In this document: in pieces, positions 20,019 through 31,490 of the stretch
How positions within the stretch are numbered: position 1 is the stretch's first letter
Layout: each line of letters opens with the position of its first letter
Assembly: GCA_963930775.1 (NCBI GenBank)
Contig: OZ005706.1
Location: 3,090,545 to 3,154,544 of the forward strand
Direction: 5' to 3'
From: Cliona cf. orientalis
Lineage: Eukaryota > Porifera > Demospongiae > Clionaida > Clionaidae
DNA: 64,000 bases
Program-made: the position numbers and the translations under genes
Notes under the pieces: generated by a model
Databases searched by the model: none
Seen by the model: the letters and a program-made list of their open reading frames with translations, nothing else
What the model was told of the DNA's origin: nothing

Positions 20019-21521
20019 CATTCCAATGCATGCAATTTTTGCCGTTTTTTTTATCTATTTTTCTTACTTGTTCTATCTAGGCCATCTTTCACTTCTAGGA
20101 CTCCAAACAAAGACCAGAAGACAGAGCAACTCTTCTACTTTCTGCTCGTTCAAGTCCTATAACCCGGAGACATTCATGAGCTCCGCGGCAAGCGCTTCTG
20201 TGCATGCCACTCGTAAACGCTCACAAAAAGCGCCTCGCGCAAAAAGTGGGGCATTTAGGTTCCCTTAGATGGATTCCCATGATTCAAGTACCATTCAATA
20301 GCTCTTGTGTTGCTCTACAATATGAGACTGGAACGAAGTTTTTCCATCGAGCCGTTCCAGAGTTACACAGCATTGAAAATCACAAAATTTCAGTACAACC
20401 GCGTGGTATTTTCCATATCTTCTCGAAGGCTTCTGCCCAAGAACAAGTCGTAAATGACAAGAAATAGAGAACTCCTTGTGTACTTCCAAGTTTCTAAGGA
20501 GGAGGCATCGTCATCCAGATGGAGGGATTCCTTCTCTGTAGTCTAGTAAGTATTTATGAATGTTGGCAACGGTAAATAATATGAAGCGTGTTAGCCTCGT
20601 ACCCAGGCCTGGGTACGAGGCTAGAAGCGTGTGTGAGGCGAGTGTATCAGCATAGAAAAAGTCCAGGGATGGGTGAGCCTTACCAGTGTAGTCTGGATAC
20701 ATCAGAGGAAGAGTCTGTGTTGTAAAGCAGCTTACATCAAAGCTGGAAATCCGAGCGTATACTTACAATTGAGGGTAGCTAACACTTCATTAGTGTTCTG
20801 GTACTTCACCCCCCTCCCCTCCCCCCCCCCCCCTCTCTCTTTCCTTTCCTCCCTCTCTCTCGCTCTCTCTCCCTCCCTCCCTCCCTCCCCCCCCCCCCTC
20901 TCTCTCCCTCTCTCTCTCTCCCCACTCTGACCCTGACCCCATGCACATACACAATAGGTGATGTTCAGATTTATCGAGTGTTGGAAGAGAGTAATTTCTG
21001 TCAACCATAGCTGTGATGATGGAATAGGAGACTGATTGTGAAAGCTCCAACAACCTTCAGCAAGAGTTCAAGATGGCCTTTGATAGTTTAATAGCAGCTA
21101 TATAGCTAGCTTGTACTATGTAATATCATTGATTGTATGTAAACGTACACGGTGAAATAACAATTTTTTAATAGCGTGTAACTCTGGAATGGCTCGATGG
21201 AAAAACTTCGTTCCAGTCTCATATTGTAGAGCAACACAAGGGCTATTGAATGGTACTTGAATCATGGGAATCCATCCAAGGGAACCTAGATGCCCCACTT
21301 TTCGCGCGAGGCACTTTTGTGAGCGCTTGCAAATAGCATGCACAGAAGCGCTTGCCGTGGAGCTCATGAATGTCTCAGGGTTATGGGACTTGAACGAGCA
21401 GAGAGTAGAAGAGTTGCTCTGTCTTCTGGTCTTTGTTTGGAGTCCTAGAAGTGAAAGATGGCCTAGATAGAACAGGTAAGAAAACATAGATAAAAACGGC
21501 AAAAATTGCATGCACTGGAAT
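20019..21521. mobile_element. Foldback element (copy 2)
   Basis: Same structure as the copy at 18298-19799: inverted arms 20019-20371 and about 21161-21520 around a centre with the 32-base palindrome and C/T tract. The right outer flank is the LINE endonuclease part at 21522 onward, so this copy marks the original insertion border in the LINE. Confidence 0.8.
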
Positions 21522-21750
21522 TAGAAGCAAAGGTAGAGTTGGTTAAAAAATAGTCCGCCAAGAGGAGGTAGACTATAAGTCATCACGTTCATAAGCGTGA
21601 CCAATGAGGGGGTGGAAAGCAGTATCAATGGCAACTAAATCATGTTCCTCCATAAAGTTATTCAGTAAGGAGGTCCTAAAGGAAGAATTATTGAAGTCCC
21701 CACCAATGGTGATGTTATCATCCCATTTGCAATGTTTCTGCTCACGCGCT
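21522..21750 (-). mobile_element. LINE endonuclease N-terminal part
   Basis: The minus strand reads ITIGGDFNNSSFRTSLLNNF and then MEEHDLVAID. GGDFN is the conserved motif of LINE apurinic-type endonucleases. Orientation matches the RT part at 16.0-17.95 kb, so this is probably the same element split by the foldback insertion and its duplication. Confidence 0.65.
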
Positions 21751-22740
21751 ACGTGAGAGGCGGGGCTACGCGCATAAAAGTGACGACCTTAACCAACTTT
21801 GGTCAAAATTGAAGTTTTACTGCGGCTGCCTGCTTGCATTGTATGGGTCTATAATCCAGTATGTCAGGGGCGTAGCCAGGGGGGAGCACAGGGGGCATTT
21901 GCCCCCCCTTTTTTCCCAGAGTCATGTAATATTTATTACTTTTTACCGTATAAATGCCAGCACCAAGTTGTTACAGCAGTCTTCAGAGTCAAAAATCATC
22001 ACAGAAAAGCTGACTATAAAGCTATCTGTAAACAACTTTCGAGCTATGCCTCGATCGAGCATCTGGTCTGGAATCTCGAACGTTTGATGAGTTCAAAGGG
22101 CACAAAACGGAGCGCGTGATTTAATTAGTGGGTGTGGTTTCCGGTCTAAAAATTCTGGTCACGAAAAATTTCCTCACGAAAATTTAGTACTATTGTGGGC
22201 GTGGCTACGTTCTGTGTGCACATGCGCATTGCAAGCGCGATCGTGCGTACGTGTACGCATGCGATACTAGTCGGCTAATGAACGTATGAACTGTGAAATG
22301 AAACATTGAATCGCTGCTAACGATGTACAGACTCTGTATGCTTACTTTCAGAAAATGAGCAAAAGTTAATACCTACCAAGTCTGCAAGGAACTTTGTCCA
22401 AACAACATCCTTCGTCTTGTATCGAATCCGCCAACAACCACGTTGAAGAGATGGCCAAACAGACGGTCGCGACAGCAGAAGGCGCTTATAAAGGTAGAAA
22501 GAGGCCCGCATAAGTCTTGTCTAGTTTCTTTCACACCTAGCATGCTTAGCCTAGCCAAACGCCGAACCACGTGCAATTGTGGGCGGAGCGACAACGTGAA
22601 TTGATGCCGCGGCACGGTGGTAGTCACGAAAAAAATGTGACGATCACGAAATTTTATCACGAAAATTTTCAATAATGGGATTTTCAGCAATTTCACGAAA
22701 ATTCTGAGCTATACGGTAATTAAATAAATAAATAATCTAA
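21751..22740. other. Repeat-rich non-coding region
   Basis: Near 21.87 kb is a GGGGCGTAGCCAGG...GGGGGCATTTGCCCCCC segment typical of hAT-type terminal sequence in marine invertebrates. From 22.14 to 22.70 kb, repeated TCACGAAAAT-type words (GGTCACGAAAAATTTCC at the left, AATTTCACGAAAATTC at the right, partly inverted) suggest an AT-rich DNA element. No gene was recognised. Confidence 0.45.
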
Positions 22741-22743
22741 TTC

Positions 22744-22900
22744 GTGGGGGGGGGGGGGGGGGGTTGGGAGTACTTGGGGACATAATTTTTACATGGGCAC
22801 GCAGAATGGATTGAAATTAAAGATTTGATCTGAAAGAATTTTGATTCATGCCGTTGAATTAAAGTTAAGGCCCTTTGAAGTTTCCCCATACGTTTGTATA
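22744..22900 (+). repeat. G-run and dispersed repeat family D (copy 2)
   Basis: A run of about 19 G is followed by a copy of the repeat at 15855-16000 in the same orientation. Non-coding. Confidence 0.65.
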
Positions 22901-23869
22901 GGAAGCCATGCATTTGCACATAAAAAATTTACGGATGCGCGGAGTACGTTGATGACCCTTTACCAAACGTTGTATACGGCTATTTGGATGCCTGCTTGCA
23001 TTGTTTGGCTGCTCGACTGTGTGGTGGTTTTCGGACCATTTTTTCCTGCTTAGTGTGTGGTCCCCTTATTACATACTAAGTTACACCATATAAGATAAAA
23101 GAATTTCCGTATGAGTAATGTAATAATTAACTTATCTGCAACGGTTGGAACAGATTATATTTACATATACAGGGAGAGGAAGAAAAATCTTGAATAATGG
23201 TTGAATTGGAATTTTAGTTTAATTCACTTTCATATCCGAGAAAATGTGCGTTTTAGTGCTGAAACACGGAGGGAAAGTCCTGTATTCCACATACGGCCAT
23301 AGAGTCTTCTTGTCCCTTTTTTGTGTTTTGGGGGCAAGACTCGTCAGCCTGTGATTAGTTACCGAGCGTGCATGCGCAGCAGGAGGTGTAGCATTAACTT
23401 GCGGCAATCATATTGGCTTGTTCGTCTGCAATTCACCTTTCACCTTGTATTGAGGTCATGCCGAGTCAGTTGCTATAATAGGGTATGGCATAGAGAGAAC
23501 TGCCTTGGGGCATTTCTATTACATGCACATGTACTTTATGCTATTGATGCTGCAGCTAGCTATATCACTGTAAAAATAAAGGTAGGTAGCTAGATCCCAC
23601 CACTTTGTCTCCCACAGCACACCAAATGGGCAATAATTATTGGTGTGATAGGGGAGATAAAATGGTGGACACTACCCACCTAAGTTTTAGAGACCACTCC
23701 AGTGTGGGATTGCATCTATACATTAATATACAACACTATACTATGGCATGTATATTATTGTATCAATACATGGGTGTGGCTATTGGGATGCTGATGTGAC
23801 CATAAGTTCTGTGACTATGTACTTACATAGGTAGCTACAAAATCAGCTGGTGTAGCTAGTACACTCATG
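22901..23869. other. Intergenic, no gene recognised
   Basis: Only short frames on both strands. Near 23.4 kb there is a GCATGCGCAGCAGG palindrome-rich stretch. No recognisable domain. Confidence 0.4.
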
Positions 23870-24044
23870 TAGCCACCCCCCCCCCCCCCCCCCCACTAGT
23901 TCTTTATGCAACATAGTGTTGGAGACGTCCACCACTATAAGTTTATATCAATCAGCCACCCCTCTTGCACCAATATAGTTTACTATGGGTATATAGCCAC
24001 CCCATCAGCAACCTTCCATGCAAAAGTTCTGGATCAACACCTGA
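23870..24044. mobile_element. hAT-like MITE, truncated inverted copy
   Basis: The reverse complement of the right part (CAGGTGTTGATCCAGA, then TTTTGCATGGAAGGTTG) resembles the left part of the 3763-3932 element, and GTTCTTTATGCAACATAGTG matches its interior. A run of C at about 23878-23895 replaces the left end. Confidence 0.5.
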
Positions 24045-24235
24045 AAAGCTATAGCTAGTGTGTGCTTACAGCATAAAGCATATTTGAATAGGTCATGGGA
24101 TCAAGCATGTTTTGATAACAAAATTTTGTTTACTTCGATGTTTGAAACAATCGTGTTTCCCAAATAATAAATTTTGTGATAAATTTTGTATAGATCTTGC
24201 AAGGAATTGAGTTATACATTTGAAAAGAATCAATC

Positions 24236-27200
24236 ATGTACAGCTGGTACATTAATCTTGTCTTATTGGCCTCTTTGTTCTTGAGTGCAAGTGCACTTAG
24301 TGAGAACAGCACTGATGATCAATGGAGAATCACCTACATTATACCCGAAGACAGTGAATCATCACTTAGATGTCCTGTGAACTATTGCTACTATCTTCAA
24401 GACGTGTTCAGCAACTCATCCTACTTTTTTGACTCCTATACAACACTGGAACTGCTACCTGGTGAATACAACATCACCGAAAAGGTGGGTCAGTTGGTTC
24501 TTATCAATGTTACAAACTTCACACTTAGAGGCTCATCACCAAATGTAACCATCACTTGTCAACCAGGTACTACTTGGGGACTGATTATTATTGAAAGCCA
24601 GTATATTAAAATTTCTAATATTAAAGTCAACTACTGCTCAACAAAATTGCAGCCGAATGACCCAAATTTGGTATCTTACAACAAACTACTAGGGAAATAT
24701 TTGGGGTACAATTTAAGCTCTTGTGATGCAAATACTGATAGCTTTCCGGCCTGCTTTACTTTCTTTGCTAGCTTCAGCAATGGAAACCTCTCCTTGTACG
24801 AAACTGCTATACTTTATTCTAAAGGAGTAGGGATTTTTAGTCTTGATGACAATGGATTAGACATTCATAAGAGTATTTTGGCATACAATCAGATAAATTG
24901 CATCGCTTTCGTGCTGGACACTACAAATACCACCATTAACATAATACAGTCTCGAATAGAGTTTGGACAAATGAAATTGCACCGCTTCAACTTTGCATCA
25001 GGAGTGAATTTATTTGTGCAAGTATGCGAAGAAACCCATACTATACATTTAACAGACATTATGCTTAAGAATAACAGAGGTACATATGGAAATTTTTATA
25101 TGGTAGTAAGTGCTCTATCAACATCAGTAGACCATGAGAATATTTATGTGAATATAGAGATCATCAACTTGACATCTATCCATACATGGTCGGCATATGC
25201 ATATGGCTTGGTTGTAAAATACAAAATTAAGCTCGATAAATATGTAAGGATCAGCTTATCTCGTCCATTGAGTAGTAATTATTACGGTTCATGCTTTGGG
25301 TATTCACAATTTGACCCTGACTGTTACCCATGGCTCTCTTGGGGATTGCCCATCAGTAATTTGTTATTGAGTAACACTTTTAATCGATGGCCAAAACGTG
25401 TGGATATTGTATTACAAAACAGTCACTTTATAGGAAGCTGTGTGGTCATAAAGGATTCAGCATTATCCACAGAAGGTGAAGGCATGTGGTTCTTGTTTGC
25501 GATGAATAATATTACAATTAATCAAAGCTGGTGTTCAACAGCGTTGTCTGTGCTTAATAGTGATGTGAACAGTGTTGATGTACAATTATCAGATCTTACC
25601 ATCAGCAATAGCCACAGCAACGTTCTATTAGTTAACTTGGCAAGTGAGGGATCATTAAAAATAACTGGCTATACATCATTTTTATCTAACCAAGGATCCG
25701 TTACATTATTAAGTGGAGCAATTGAATTTGCGGATTCTATTCTGATTTCTAATAACACTGCACACAAACATGAAAGCATATTTCAAGTTAATGATTTAAG
25801 CAAGGTATATTTTCATGGAGAAATAAGGTTTATCAACAATACTGGAAGACAGGGTGGAGCCATATCAGCATACAGCTCAAATTTATACTTTGGTGGCAAT
25901 ATGACTTTTATCGGTAATTCAGCAGATAATGGTGGCGCAATCAGTTTAAAGGAGGGTGCAGTGATTAACTTAAATGCAGGTATATACATAATTTTTCAAG
26001 CAAACATAGCAGATATGTATGGAGGTGCCATCTATGTAGAGGATACAGCATTTTGGGCAAGAAGGAGGATAAAGTGTTTTGTTGGAAGTAGAAAATTTAA
26101 TGGATATGTAGAATTTGAAAACAACACTGCAGGAGTAGCTGGAGCTGACCTTTTTGGAGGATGGATCGATTTATGTGGACCAAGATATGGTACAAAGCCA
26201 AATAACATTTTTGATTTCGAAGAGAATAGTGTAGCATCAAATCCTACAGGAGTGTGCATTTGCACAAATTCGACACTAAACAAGCACAAGACAGAAGTTC
26301 ATATTAAGATATTTCCAGGCCAATCCTTTGAGATAGAAGCTGTAGCAGTGGGGCAAAGATTTGGAATGACTCCAGCATCTGTGAGAGCAGAAACACCCGG
26401 CACACATGTGATTGATCAGCTACAGAAGTTACAGGATACAGAAAATCACTGCACTACACTAAAATTTACTGTCAAGTCATCTAACAGAAATGAGACCATA
26501 CTACTGAACGTAGATGGACGGACTTTACCCAAATGGATCAATGGAAGTATACCTGATGAATTTCGTCAACTTAAAATACTTATTACACTAAAGGATTGTC
26601 CACTAGGATTTGAGTTTGACAGTAGACAAAATATTTGTTCATGTCACCCTTACTTGGATGCCTATGGAGTTAAATGTAACTTCACAGCCTACAAAATCAA
26701 CAGACATGCCCGGCAGTGGATTGGTGTACTAAATAAGCCCAAAATGTTTGTCATTCATCAGCACTGCCCTTATGATTATTGCAAACCTTATGCTCTTTTA
26801 CTCAACCTATCAACTCCTGATGATCAATGCTCCTCTAACAGATCGGGCATTCTGTGTGGAGCATGTCAACCAGGCCTTAGTCAAGTCCTGGGTACCTCAA
26901 ACTGCAAAAGATGCTCTAACGTATGGCTACTACTGACAATCATTTTTGCCTTAGCTGGTATATTACTGGTAGCAGGTTTGCTGATGCTTAATATCACTGT
27001 CGCCACGGGAACAATCAATGGACTTATCTTCTATGCCAACATAGTCAGAGCTAATACTGCAACCTTCTTTCCCAACAAGACAGCTAACACCTTCCTCAGC
27101 TGGTTCATAGCATGGCTCAACCTTGACGTGGGAATTGAAACATGCTTCTACGATGGTTTAGATGCCTACTCTAAATCATGGCTCCAGTTTGTGTTTCCTT

Positions 27201-28078
27201 TGTACATTTGGTTCCTGATAATGATTATTATCATTTCTAGCAAGTACTCAAAGAGAGCAGCGAGCATAATTGGAGTAAATGCAGTCCAAGTTTTGGCCAC
27301 CTTATTTCTTCTATCGTATGCTAAACTACTTCGACTGACCATAACAGTGTTTCAACCAACACATTTGTTTAATAATCACAATGTATGGTACTATGATGGA
27401 AACATCCCTTATCTTGGAAATTGGCATGCTCCACTCTTACTAGTTGCTCTACTATTTTTTGCACTCTTCCTCCTTCCATACACCGTGATCCTTTTTAGCA
27501 TTCAGTGGCTTCAGATGTTCTCCCACTACAAGCCTTTTCATTGGGTCAATAAGCTCAAACCACTCTTTGATGCCTATACTGGCCCTTACAAAGACAAGCA
27601 TCGATACTGGACAGGTCTCCTTCTACTAGTACGCATTGTCCTCTTCATTGTATTCTCTACCAACACTTCTGGAGATTCAACTATCAATTTGTTCGCTGTT
27701 ATTGTCATAGTTATGTGCCTATTTGCCTATCTTGCTATCTTCGGTGGAACCTACAAGAACTGGCTACTAAATGTATTAGAATATTCTTCGCTACTAAATC
27801 TCGCTATTTTGTCTGCTGCAATACTCTACACAACATCAGTAGCTGATAATCCAAACCACAATTTATCCCAAGTGTCCGTCAGCATCACACTGTGCACCAC
27901 CATGCTTGTCATTGCCTATCATGGCTTCATAACAATACTAAAAGCTTTAAAACTGGACAAGAAGATGTGGAGGAGCAACAAGACAGACCAAGAACTAGTA
28001 GATGAACACAATACGATTCTGAATCCTCAAGTCACACACTCAGTTATTGAACTGAAGGAACCACTTCTTGAATACTGA
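24236..28078 (+). CDS. Large membrane protein: beta-helix ectodomain plus multi-TM C-terminus
   Basis: Single exon, 1280 aa, ATG at 24236. A signal peptide is clear (YINLVLLASLFLSASALS). Residues about 25-700 form an N-glycosylation-rich ectodomain with parallel beta-helix character. Residues about 490-625 show Pmp-like GGAI and FxxN repeats (FINNTGRQGGAI, FIGNSADNGGAI, ADMYGGAIYVED). A cysteine-rich segment at 790-895 (CSCHPYLDAYGVKCNF; CGACQPGLSQVLGTSNCKRC) precedes eight or nine hydrophobic helices at about 895-1245. The short cytosolic tail ends IELKEPLLEY. Intronless tandem families with this layout are abundant in sponge genomes; they look like adhesion-type surface receptors, but no ligand or signalling is known. 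A shorter relative lies 1.5 kb downstream on the same strand. Confidence 0.8.
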   Translation: MYSWYINLVLLASLFLSASALSENSTDDQWRITYIIPEDSESSLRCPVNYCYYLQDVFSNSSYFFDSYTTLELLPGEYNITEKVGQLVLINVTNFTLRGSSPNVTITCQPGTTWGLIIIESQYIKISNIKVNYCSTKLQPNDPNLVSYNKLLGKYLGYNLSSCDANTDSFPACFTFFASFSNGNLSLYETAILYSKGVGIFSLDDNGLDIHKSILAYNQINCIAFVLDTTNTTINIIQSRIEFGQMKLHRFNFASGVNLFVQVCEETHTIHLTDIMLKNNRGTYGNFYMVVSALSTSVDHENIYVNIEIINLTSIHTWSAYAYGLVVKYKIKLDKYVRISLSRPLSSNYYGSCFGYSQFDPDCYPWLSWGLPISNLLLSNTFNRWPKRVDIVLQNSHFIGSCVVIKDSALSTEGEGMWFLFAMNNITINQSWCSTALSVLNSDVNSVDVQLSDLTISNSHSNVLLVNLASEGSLKITGYTSFLSNQGSVTLLSGAIEFADSILISNNTAHKHESIFQVNDLSKVYFHGEIRFINNTGRQGGAISAYSSNLYFGGNMTFIGNSADNGGAISLKEGAVINLNAGIYIIFQANIADMYGGAIYVEDTAFWARRRIKCFVGSRKFNGYVEFENNTAGVAGADLFGGWIDLCGPRYGTKPNNIFDFEENSVASNPTGVCICTNSTLNKHKTEVHIKIFPGQSFEIEAVAVGQRFGMTPASVRAETPGTHVIDQLQKLQDTENHCTTLKFTVKSSNRNETILLNVDGRTLPKWINGSIPDEFRQLKILITLKDCPLGFEFDSRQNICSCHPYLDAYGVKCNFTAYKINRHARQWIGVLNKPKMFVIHQHCPYDYCKPYALLLNLSTPDDQCSSNRSGILCGACQPGLSQVLGTSNCKRCSNVWLLLTIIFALAGILLVAGLLMLNITVATGTINGLIFYANIVRANTATFFPNKTANTFLSWFIAWLNLDVGIETCFYDGLDAYSKSWLQFVFPLYIWFLIMIIIISSKYSKRAASIIGVNAVQVLATLFLLSYAKLLRLTITVFQPTHLFNNHNVWYYDGNIPYLGNWHAPLLLVALLFFALFLLPYTVILFSIQWLQMFSHYKPFHWVNKLKPLFDAYTGPYKDKHRYWTGLLLLVRIVLFIVFSTNTSGDSTINLFAVIVIVMCLFAYLAIFGGTYKNWLLNVLEYSSLLNLAILSAAILYTTSVADNPNHNLSQVSVSITLCTTMLVIAYHGFITILKALKLDKKMWRSNKTDQELVDEHNTILNPQVTHSVIELKEPLLEY

Positions 28079-29606
28079 CAACACCATATATTGATAAGGA
28101 TTATCACCTGAATGCATTAATAACAAATTATAAAGTACTATACCGTTTCATGTAAAATCAATAGACAGCTACGTGTTGGACGCTTGTCAAATACTATGCA
28201 CTGTTTTTTTAACAGACTTTAATAATGATTATTATTCATTCCATGCACACTATATTGTTAGGCTATTTATACTGGTATTCTTTGATCCTGAAATACTCCA
28301 CACACATGTAGCTACAGGCCATAAAAGAATTGAAGGATATAAAGTAGGGATCAATGGCAGTTCCAAAAAGTACACAAACAATATATATATCCATGGACTA
28401 TACATCCTTACACTTGTAGTCTTTTCTTGATATCATACACCTTCTATCCTGTGTGTTTTTTGATGCTATATTATTATTCATGTACATGTACTGATTATAG
28501 TAGCTTCGGTATTATGAGAGTTAGCATGTAAGTATGGCATAATGTACACATGAACAGTGGGGGGGGACCGAATGCTGATGATGATGAACGATCAGGGAAC
28601 CTGCGAATATATAATAGTTATCTGCCAGTAATTGGGGTGCATGAGATGCATGGTCGAATGCACCCCAACTACTGGCAGATAACTATTTTGTTGGTAGTTG
28701 ACCTCTGTTCATCACTGGCCTACTTTATGATGACCCAACCCCTTCCCATAGCTGGCAAATTGCCTATAAAAACTTTGGTTGCTAAGCAACTACCAACAAA
28801 TAGTCATGCAGCTACCTCCAGCCAACTTTCCTCCATCTGATGAGTGGCTTCATGCCAGTGACGTCTCCAGGTAGTTGTTTAACTGGTTCCAAGTGACTGC
28901 TGGCTATGACAGTGTATGTGGTGGAACTTGCATACTGTGACAGGCTGTAGGTAAATAACAAATTACACGTGCAAAGGATGAGGTGCACAGGTGCATGCAT
29001 GGATTGGGTGCAGATGAATCCATATGCACTCCCCTGGCGATGCCACTGCTTCATACACTATTATATGGTGTGCATGCATGACATTGTCATTGTGGTTATC
29101 TATTTTTCGTTATGAGCCAGTTGCAGAAACATTATTAACCCTCGCCGCAAAGTGTAGGCAGAGAGGTTACTACAATCGTTTGGCAATTCAATATAATATG
29201 GTGTTACCCTAATTCCCCATGGAGTATAATAAGTACACTTTTAGGTGTTTGAGAGTCACCCAAAGGGGTGTATTGTACACATGCATGTTTACTTACACTC
29301 ATTACCAAAAAATGACATATATTTTGGGAGAGTTAAACATGCATTTGTGCTTACAATAGGGGGCACTAGTTATAATTGTGCTTTCTATTAATAATCGTTC
29401 ACTTCATGCTAGCGCTGTTGTTCACTAGGGAATCAATACGTTTATCATCCTACCACACATCTATGCTTGAATGCATGGGTAGCTTTAGTGTCAAACTAAA
29501 GTGTCAGATTTGGTGATCACAAACGTAGTAATCTATAGCTGCTCATCAGCATAGCTAGCTACTATACATTTGTACCAAAGATTTGATCGTAAGATCTTTT
29601 CAAGAC
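28079..29606. other. Intergenic between the two receptor-like genes
   Basis: Contains a partial repeat (28.32-28.42 kb) shared with 14.81-14.91 kb and a hairpin at 28612-28688. No gene was recognised. Confidence 0.5.
28612..28688. repeat. Near-perfect hairpin, about 30-bp arms
   Basis: AATAGTTATCTGCCAGTAAT pairs with the reverse complement of the right arm, one mismatch in the first 20, and continues through GGGGTGCAT. The loop is about 15 bases. Confidence 0.85.
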
Positions 29607-31490
29607 ATGGCATTTATACCATTTCTACTGTCGCTCATCACAGTAATTATTATAGGTACAGCTAATAAATCCAGCCAAAATCTTGTCATTTATGTGGATC
29701 CAATGAATGGAACAACGGACATCAATTGTTGGACCAGTGGACTGGAGCAGCCCTGTCAAAACTTGGAAATAGCATTGGAAGGAGCTAAACAAATTAAGGA
29801 TTCTGCTATCATGACTCTACAACCAACATCAATACAATCAAATCAACCACTCGTAGAGAGAGTTGACACTGATGATTGTCCGACTTGGATGAATTTCAAT
29901 GTGGCTTCAGATAGATGTGAATGTGGCAAGAGTATTCATGGCATAGTAAGATGTAATGATACGTTAAAAGAAGTCTCCATTTTGGACTGTTACCTGATGA
30001 CATTTGACGATGAACTGGGTCAGGTGATTGTTGGGCGATCGTTTTATGGTTGCGGTAGAGGTGCAGCAAATCAAGGTGATATAATATACCACCAAGTACC
30101 TAACAATAAGACACAAATCAATGACGTAATATGCAATCATTTCAACAGAGAAGGAAGACTATGTGGCACATGTAAAAGAGACTATAGCCCACTAATCTAC
30201 TCATACAAGTTATATTGTATACAGTGTTCAATTGTCGAGAGCCGAAAAAATTGGTTCAAAGCTGCTGCTGTGGCCTTCATTCCTCTGACATTTCTCTATG
30301 TATTTGCAATGCTATTAAATTTCAATGCCAACTCACCATCGTTGCATGGATTTGTTCTTTTGGCTCAACTATTTTCGTCACCTACCAATGTGAGAATGAT
30401 AGTATCACACGTACAACAGCACCACTATCCTCTCATTTACAGGCTAGCAGAGAGAGCTCTAATAACTCTATATTCAATTTGGAGCCTTGATTTCTTTCGT
30501 ATCTTGTATCCTGACATTTGCTTGAGAGTAACCACCCTTCAGGTATTATTCTTGGAGTATTCAGTTGCTATTTATCCTCCTGTGCTGATACTCTTGACCT
30601 ATTTTGCTTCAAAGTTACACTCTCGAGGCTTTCGAATTGTCATTTGGGCTTGGAAACCGTTTCAGTTATGCCTAATGAAAATAAGGGGAAAATGGGATAT
30701 TAACACTTCAATGATTGACGTTTTTGCAACTTTTCTTCTCCTATCATATCACAAGCTGTTAAGTGTCAACTTTGATCTCTTAGCATTCATAACACCAATA
30801 AACTCAACTGGAAATATGGTGGGTACATATCTCTATTATGATGCAAGCTATGAATATTTTGGTCGGGACCACCTCCCATATGGACTTGTAGCCTTACTCA
30901 TCTTCATATGCTTTAATCTTCTACCTCTCTTCTTACTGTTGCTCTACCCAATGAAGTGGTTTCAGAGATGCCTAAACCTCTTCAAACTCAGTCACTTTTC
31001 CCTGCACACATTTGTTGACTCATTTGCTGGTTGCTACAAGGACGGAACAGAGCCAGGAACACGAGACTACCGCTACTTTGCCGCTTTGTTTCTCCTACTC
31101 AGAATCCTTCTTTACATTGCTTATGAAGCAACATTAAATATCTACTTTTATGGATTATGTGCCCTTCTCCTTGGAATATATGCAATTGCGGTAACCATAA
31201 CAAAGCCATATAAGTCAATGTATAATAAGTATAATACTTTAACACCCACAATGCTCATCATCATGGTGATGATTGTTGTGTCAATAATGAATGTAAGTTT
31301 TGCACTGATTAAAGCTCGCCACCTGAGGACGCTTTCGGTTGTCATTACAATCATACTGATGTCATCACCTCAGCTTTACATCATTGGAATATTTCTCAGG
31401 TGGATACGTCGACAGAAATTGTTCAGATTTCAATTTTTAAAATCCAAATCTGATAGCGAAGTATCTCTTCTTACCGCTGCTGATGGTTGA
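29607..31490 (+). CDS. Short paralogue: signal peptide, Cys-rich stalk, multi-TM protein
   Basis: Single exon, 627 aa from the ATG at 29607 (MAFIPFLLSLITVIIIGTA signal peptide); the open frame extends eight codons further up but without an ATG. The stalk retains the beginning (YVDPMNGTTDINCW, EQPCQNLEIAL) and the cysteine module next to the membrane (CGKSIHGIVRC; CNHFNREGRLCGTCKRDYSP). About 600 residues of beta-helix found in the upstream gene are missing. Eight or so TM segments follow from residue about 225, with shared features such as FLLLSYHKLLSV, YGLVALLIFICFNLLPLFLL, LHTFVDSFAGCYKDGT and RYFAALFLLLRILLY, equivalents of LLSYAKLL and FDAYTGPYKDKHRYW in the neighbour. It is a paralogue with a deleted ectodomain rather than a decayed gene, as the frame is fully open. 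Confidence 0.8.
   Translation: MAFIPFLLSLITVIIIGTANKSSQNLVIYVDPMNGTTDINCWTSGLEQPCQNLEIALEGAKQIKDSAIMTLQPTSIQSNQPLVERVDTDDCPTWMNFNVASDRCECGKSIHGIVRCNDTLKEVSILDCYLMTFDDELGQVIVGRSFYGCGRGAANQGDIIYHQVPNNKTQINDVICNHFNREGRLCGTCKRDYSPLIYSYKLYCIQCSIVESRKNWFKAAAVAFIPLTFLYVFAMLLNFNANSPSLHGFVLLAQLFSSPTNVRMIVSHVQQHHYPLIYRLAERALITLYSIWSLDFFRILYPDICLRVTTLQVLFLEYSVAIYPPVLILLTYFASKLHSRGFRIVIWAWKPFQLCLMKIRGKWDINTSMIDVFATFLLLSYHKLLSVNFDLLAFITPINSTGNMVGTYLYYDASYEYFGRDHLPYGLVALLIFICFNLLPLFLLLLYPMKWFQRCLNLFKLSHFSLHTFVDSFAGCYKDGTEPGTRDYRYFAALFLLLRILLYIAYEATLNIYFYGLCALLLGIYAIAVTITKPYKSMYNKYNTLTPTMLIIMVMIVVSIMNVSFALIKARHLRTLSVVITIILMSSPQLYIIGIFLRWIRRQKLFRFQFLKSKSDSEVSLLTAADG

Larger units (their letters stand above)
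18081..21521. repeat. Tandem duplication, two 1721-bp copies nearly identical
   Basis: Copy 1 is 18081-19801 and copy 2 is 19802-21521 (the last base or two are uncertain). By eye the copies differ only by one substitution (GGTGGC versus GGTAGC near 19056 and 20777) and by length changes in C/T-rich runs that cancel out. Each unit holds a 215-base LINE remnant plus a foldback element. The unit boundary falls between foldback end and LINE sequence. Confidence 0.9.

Noticed and set aside
28173-28430. 85-codon frame after the large receptor gene
   Set aside because: No features, and part of it is a repeat shared with 14.8 kb.
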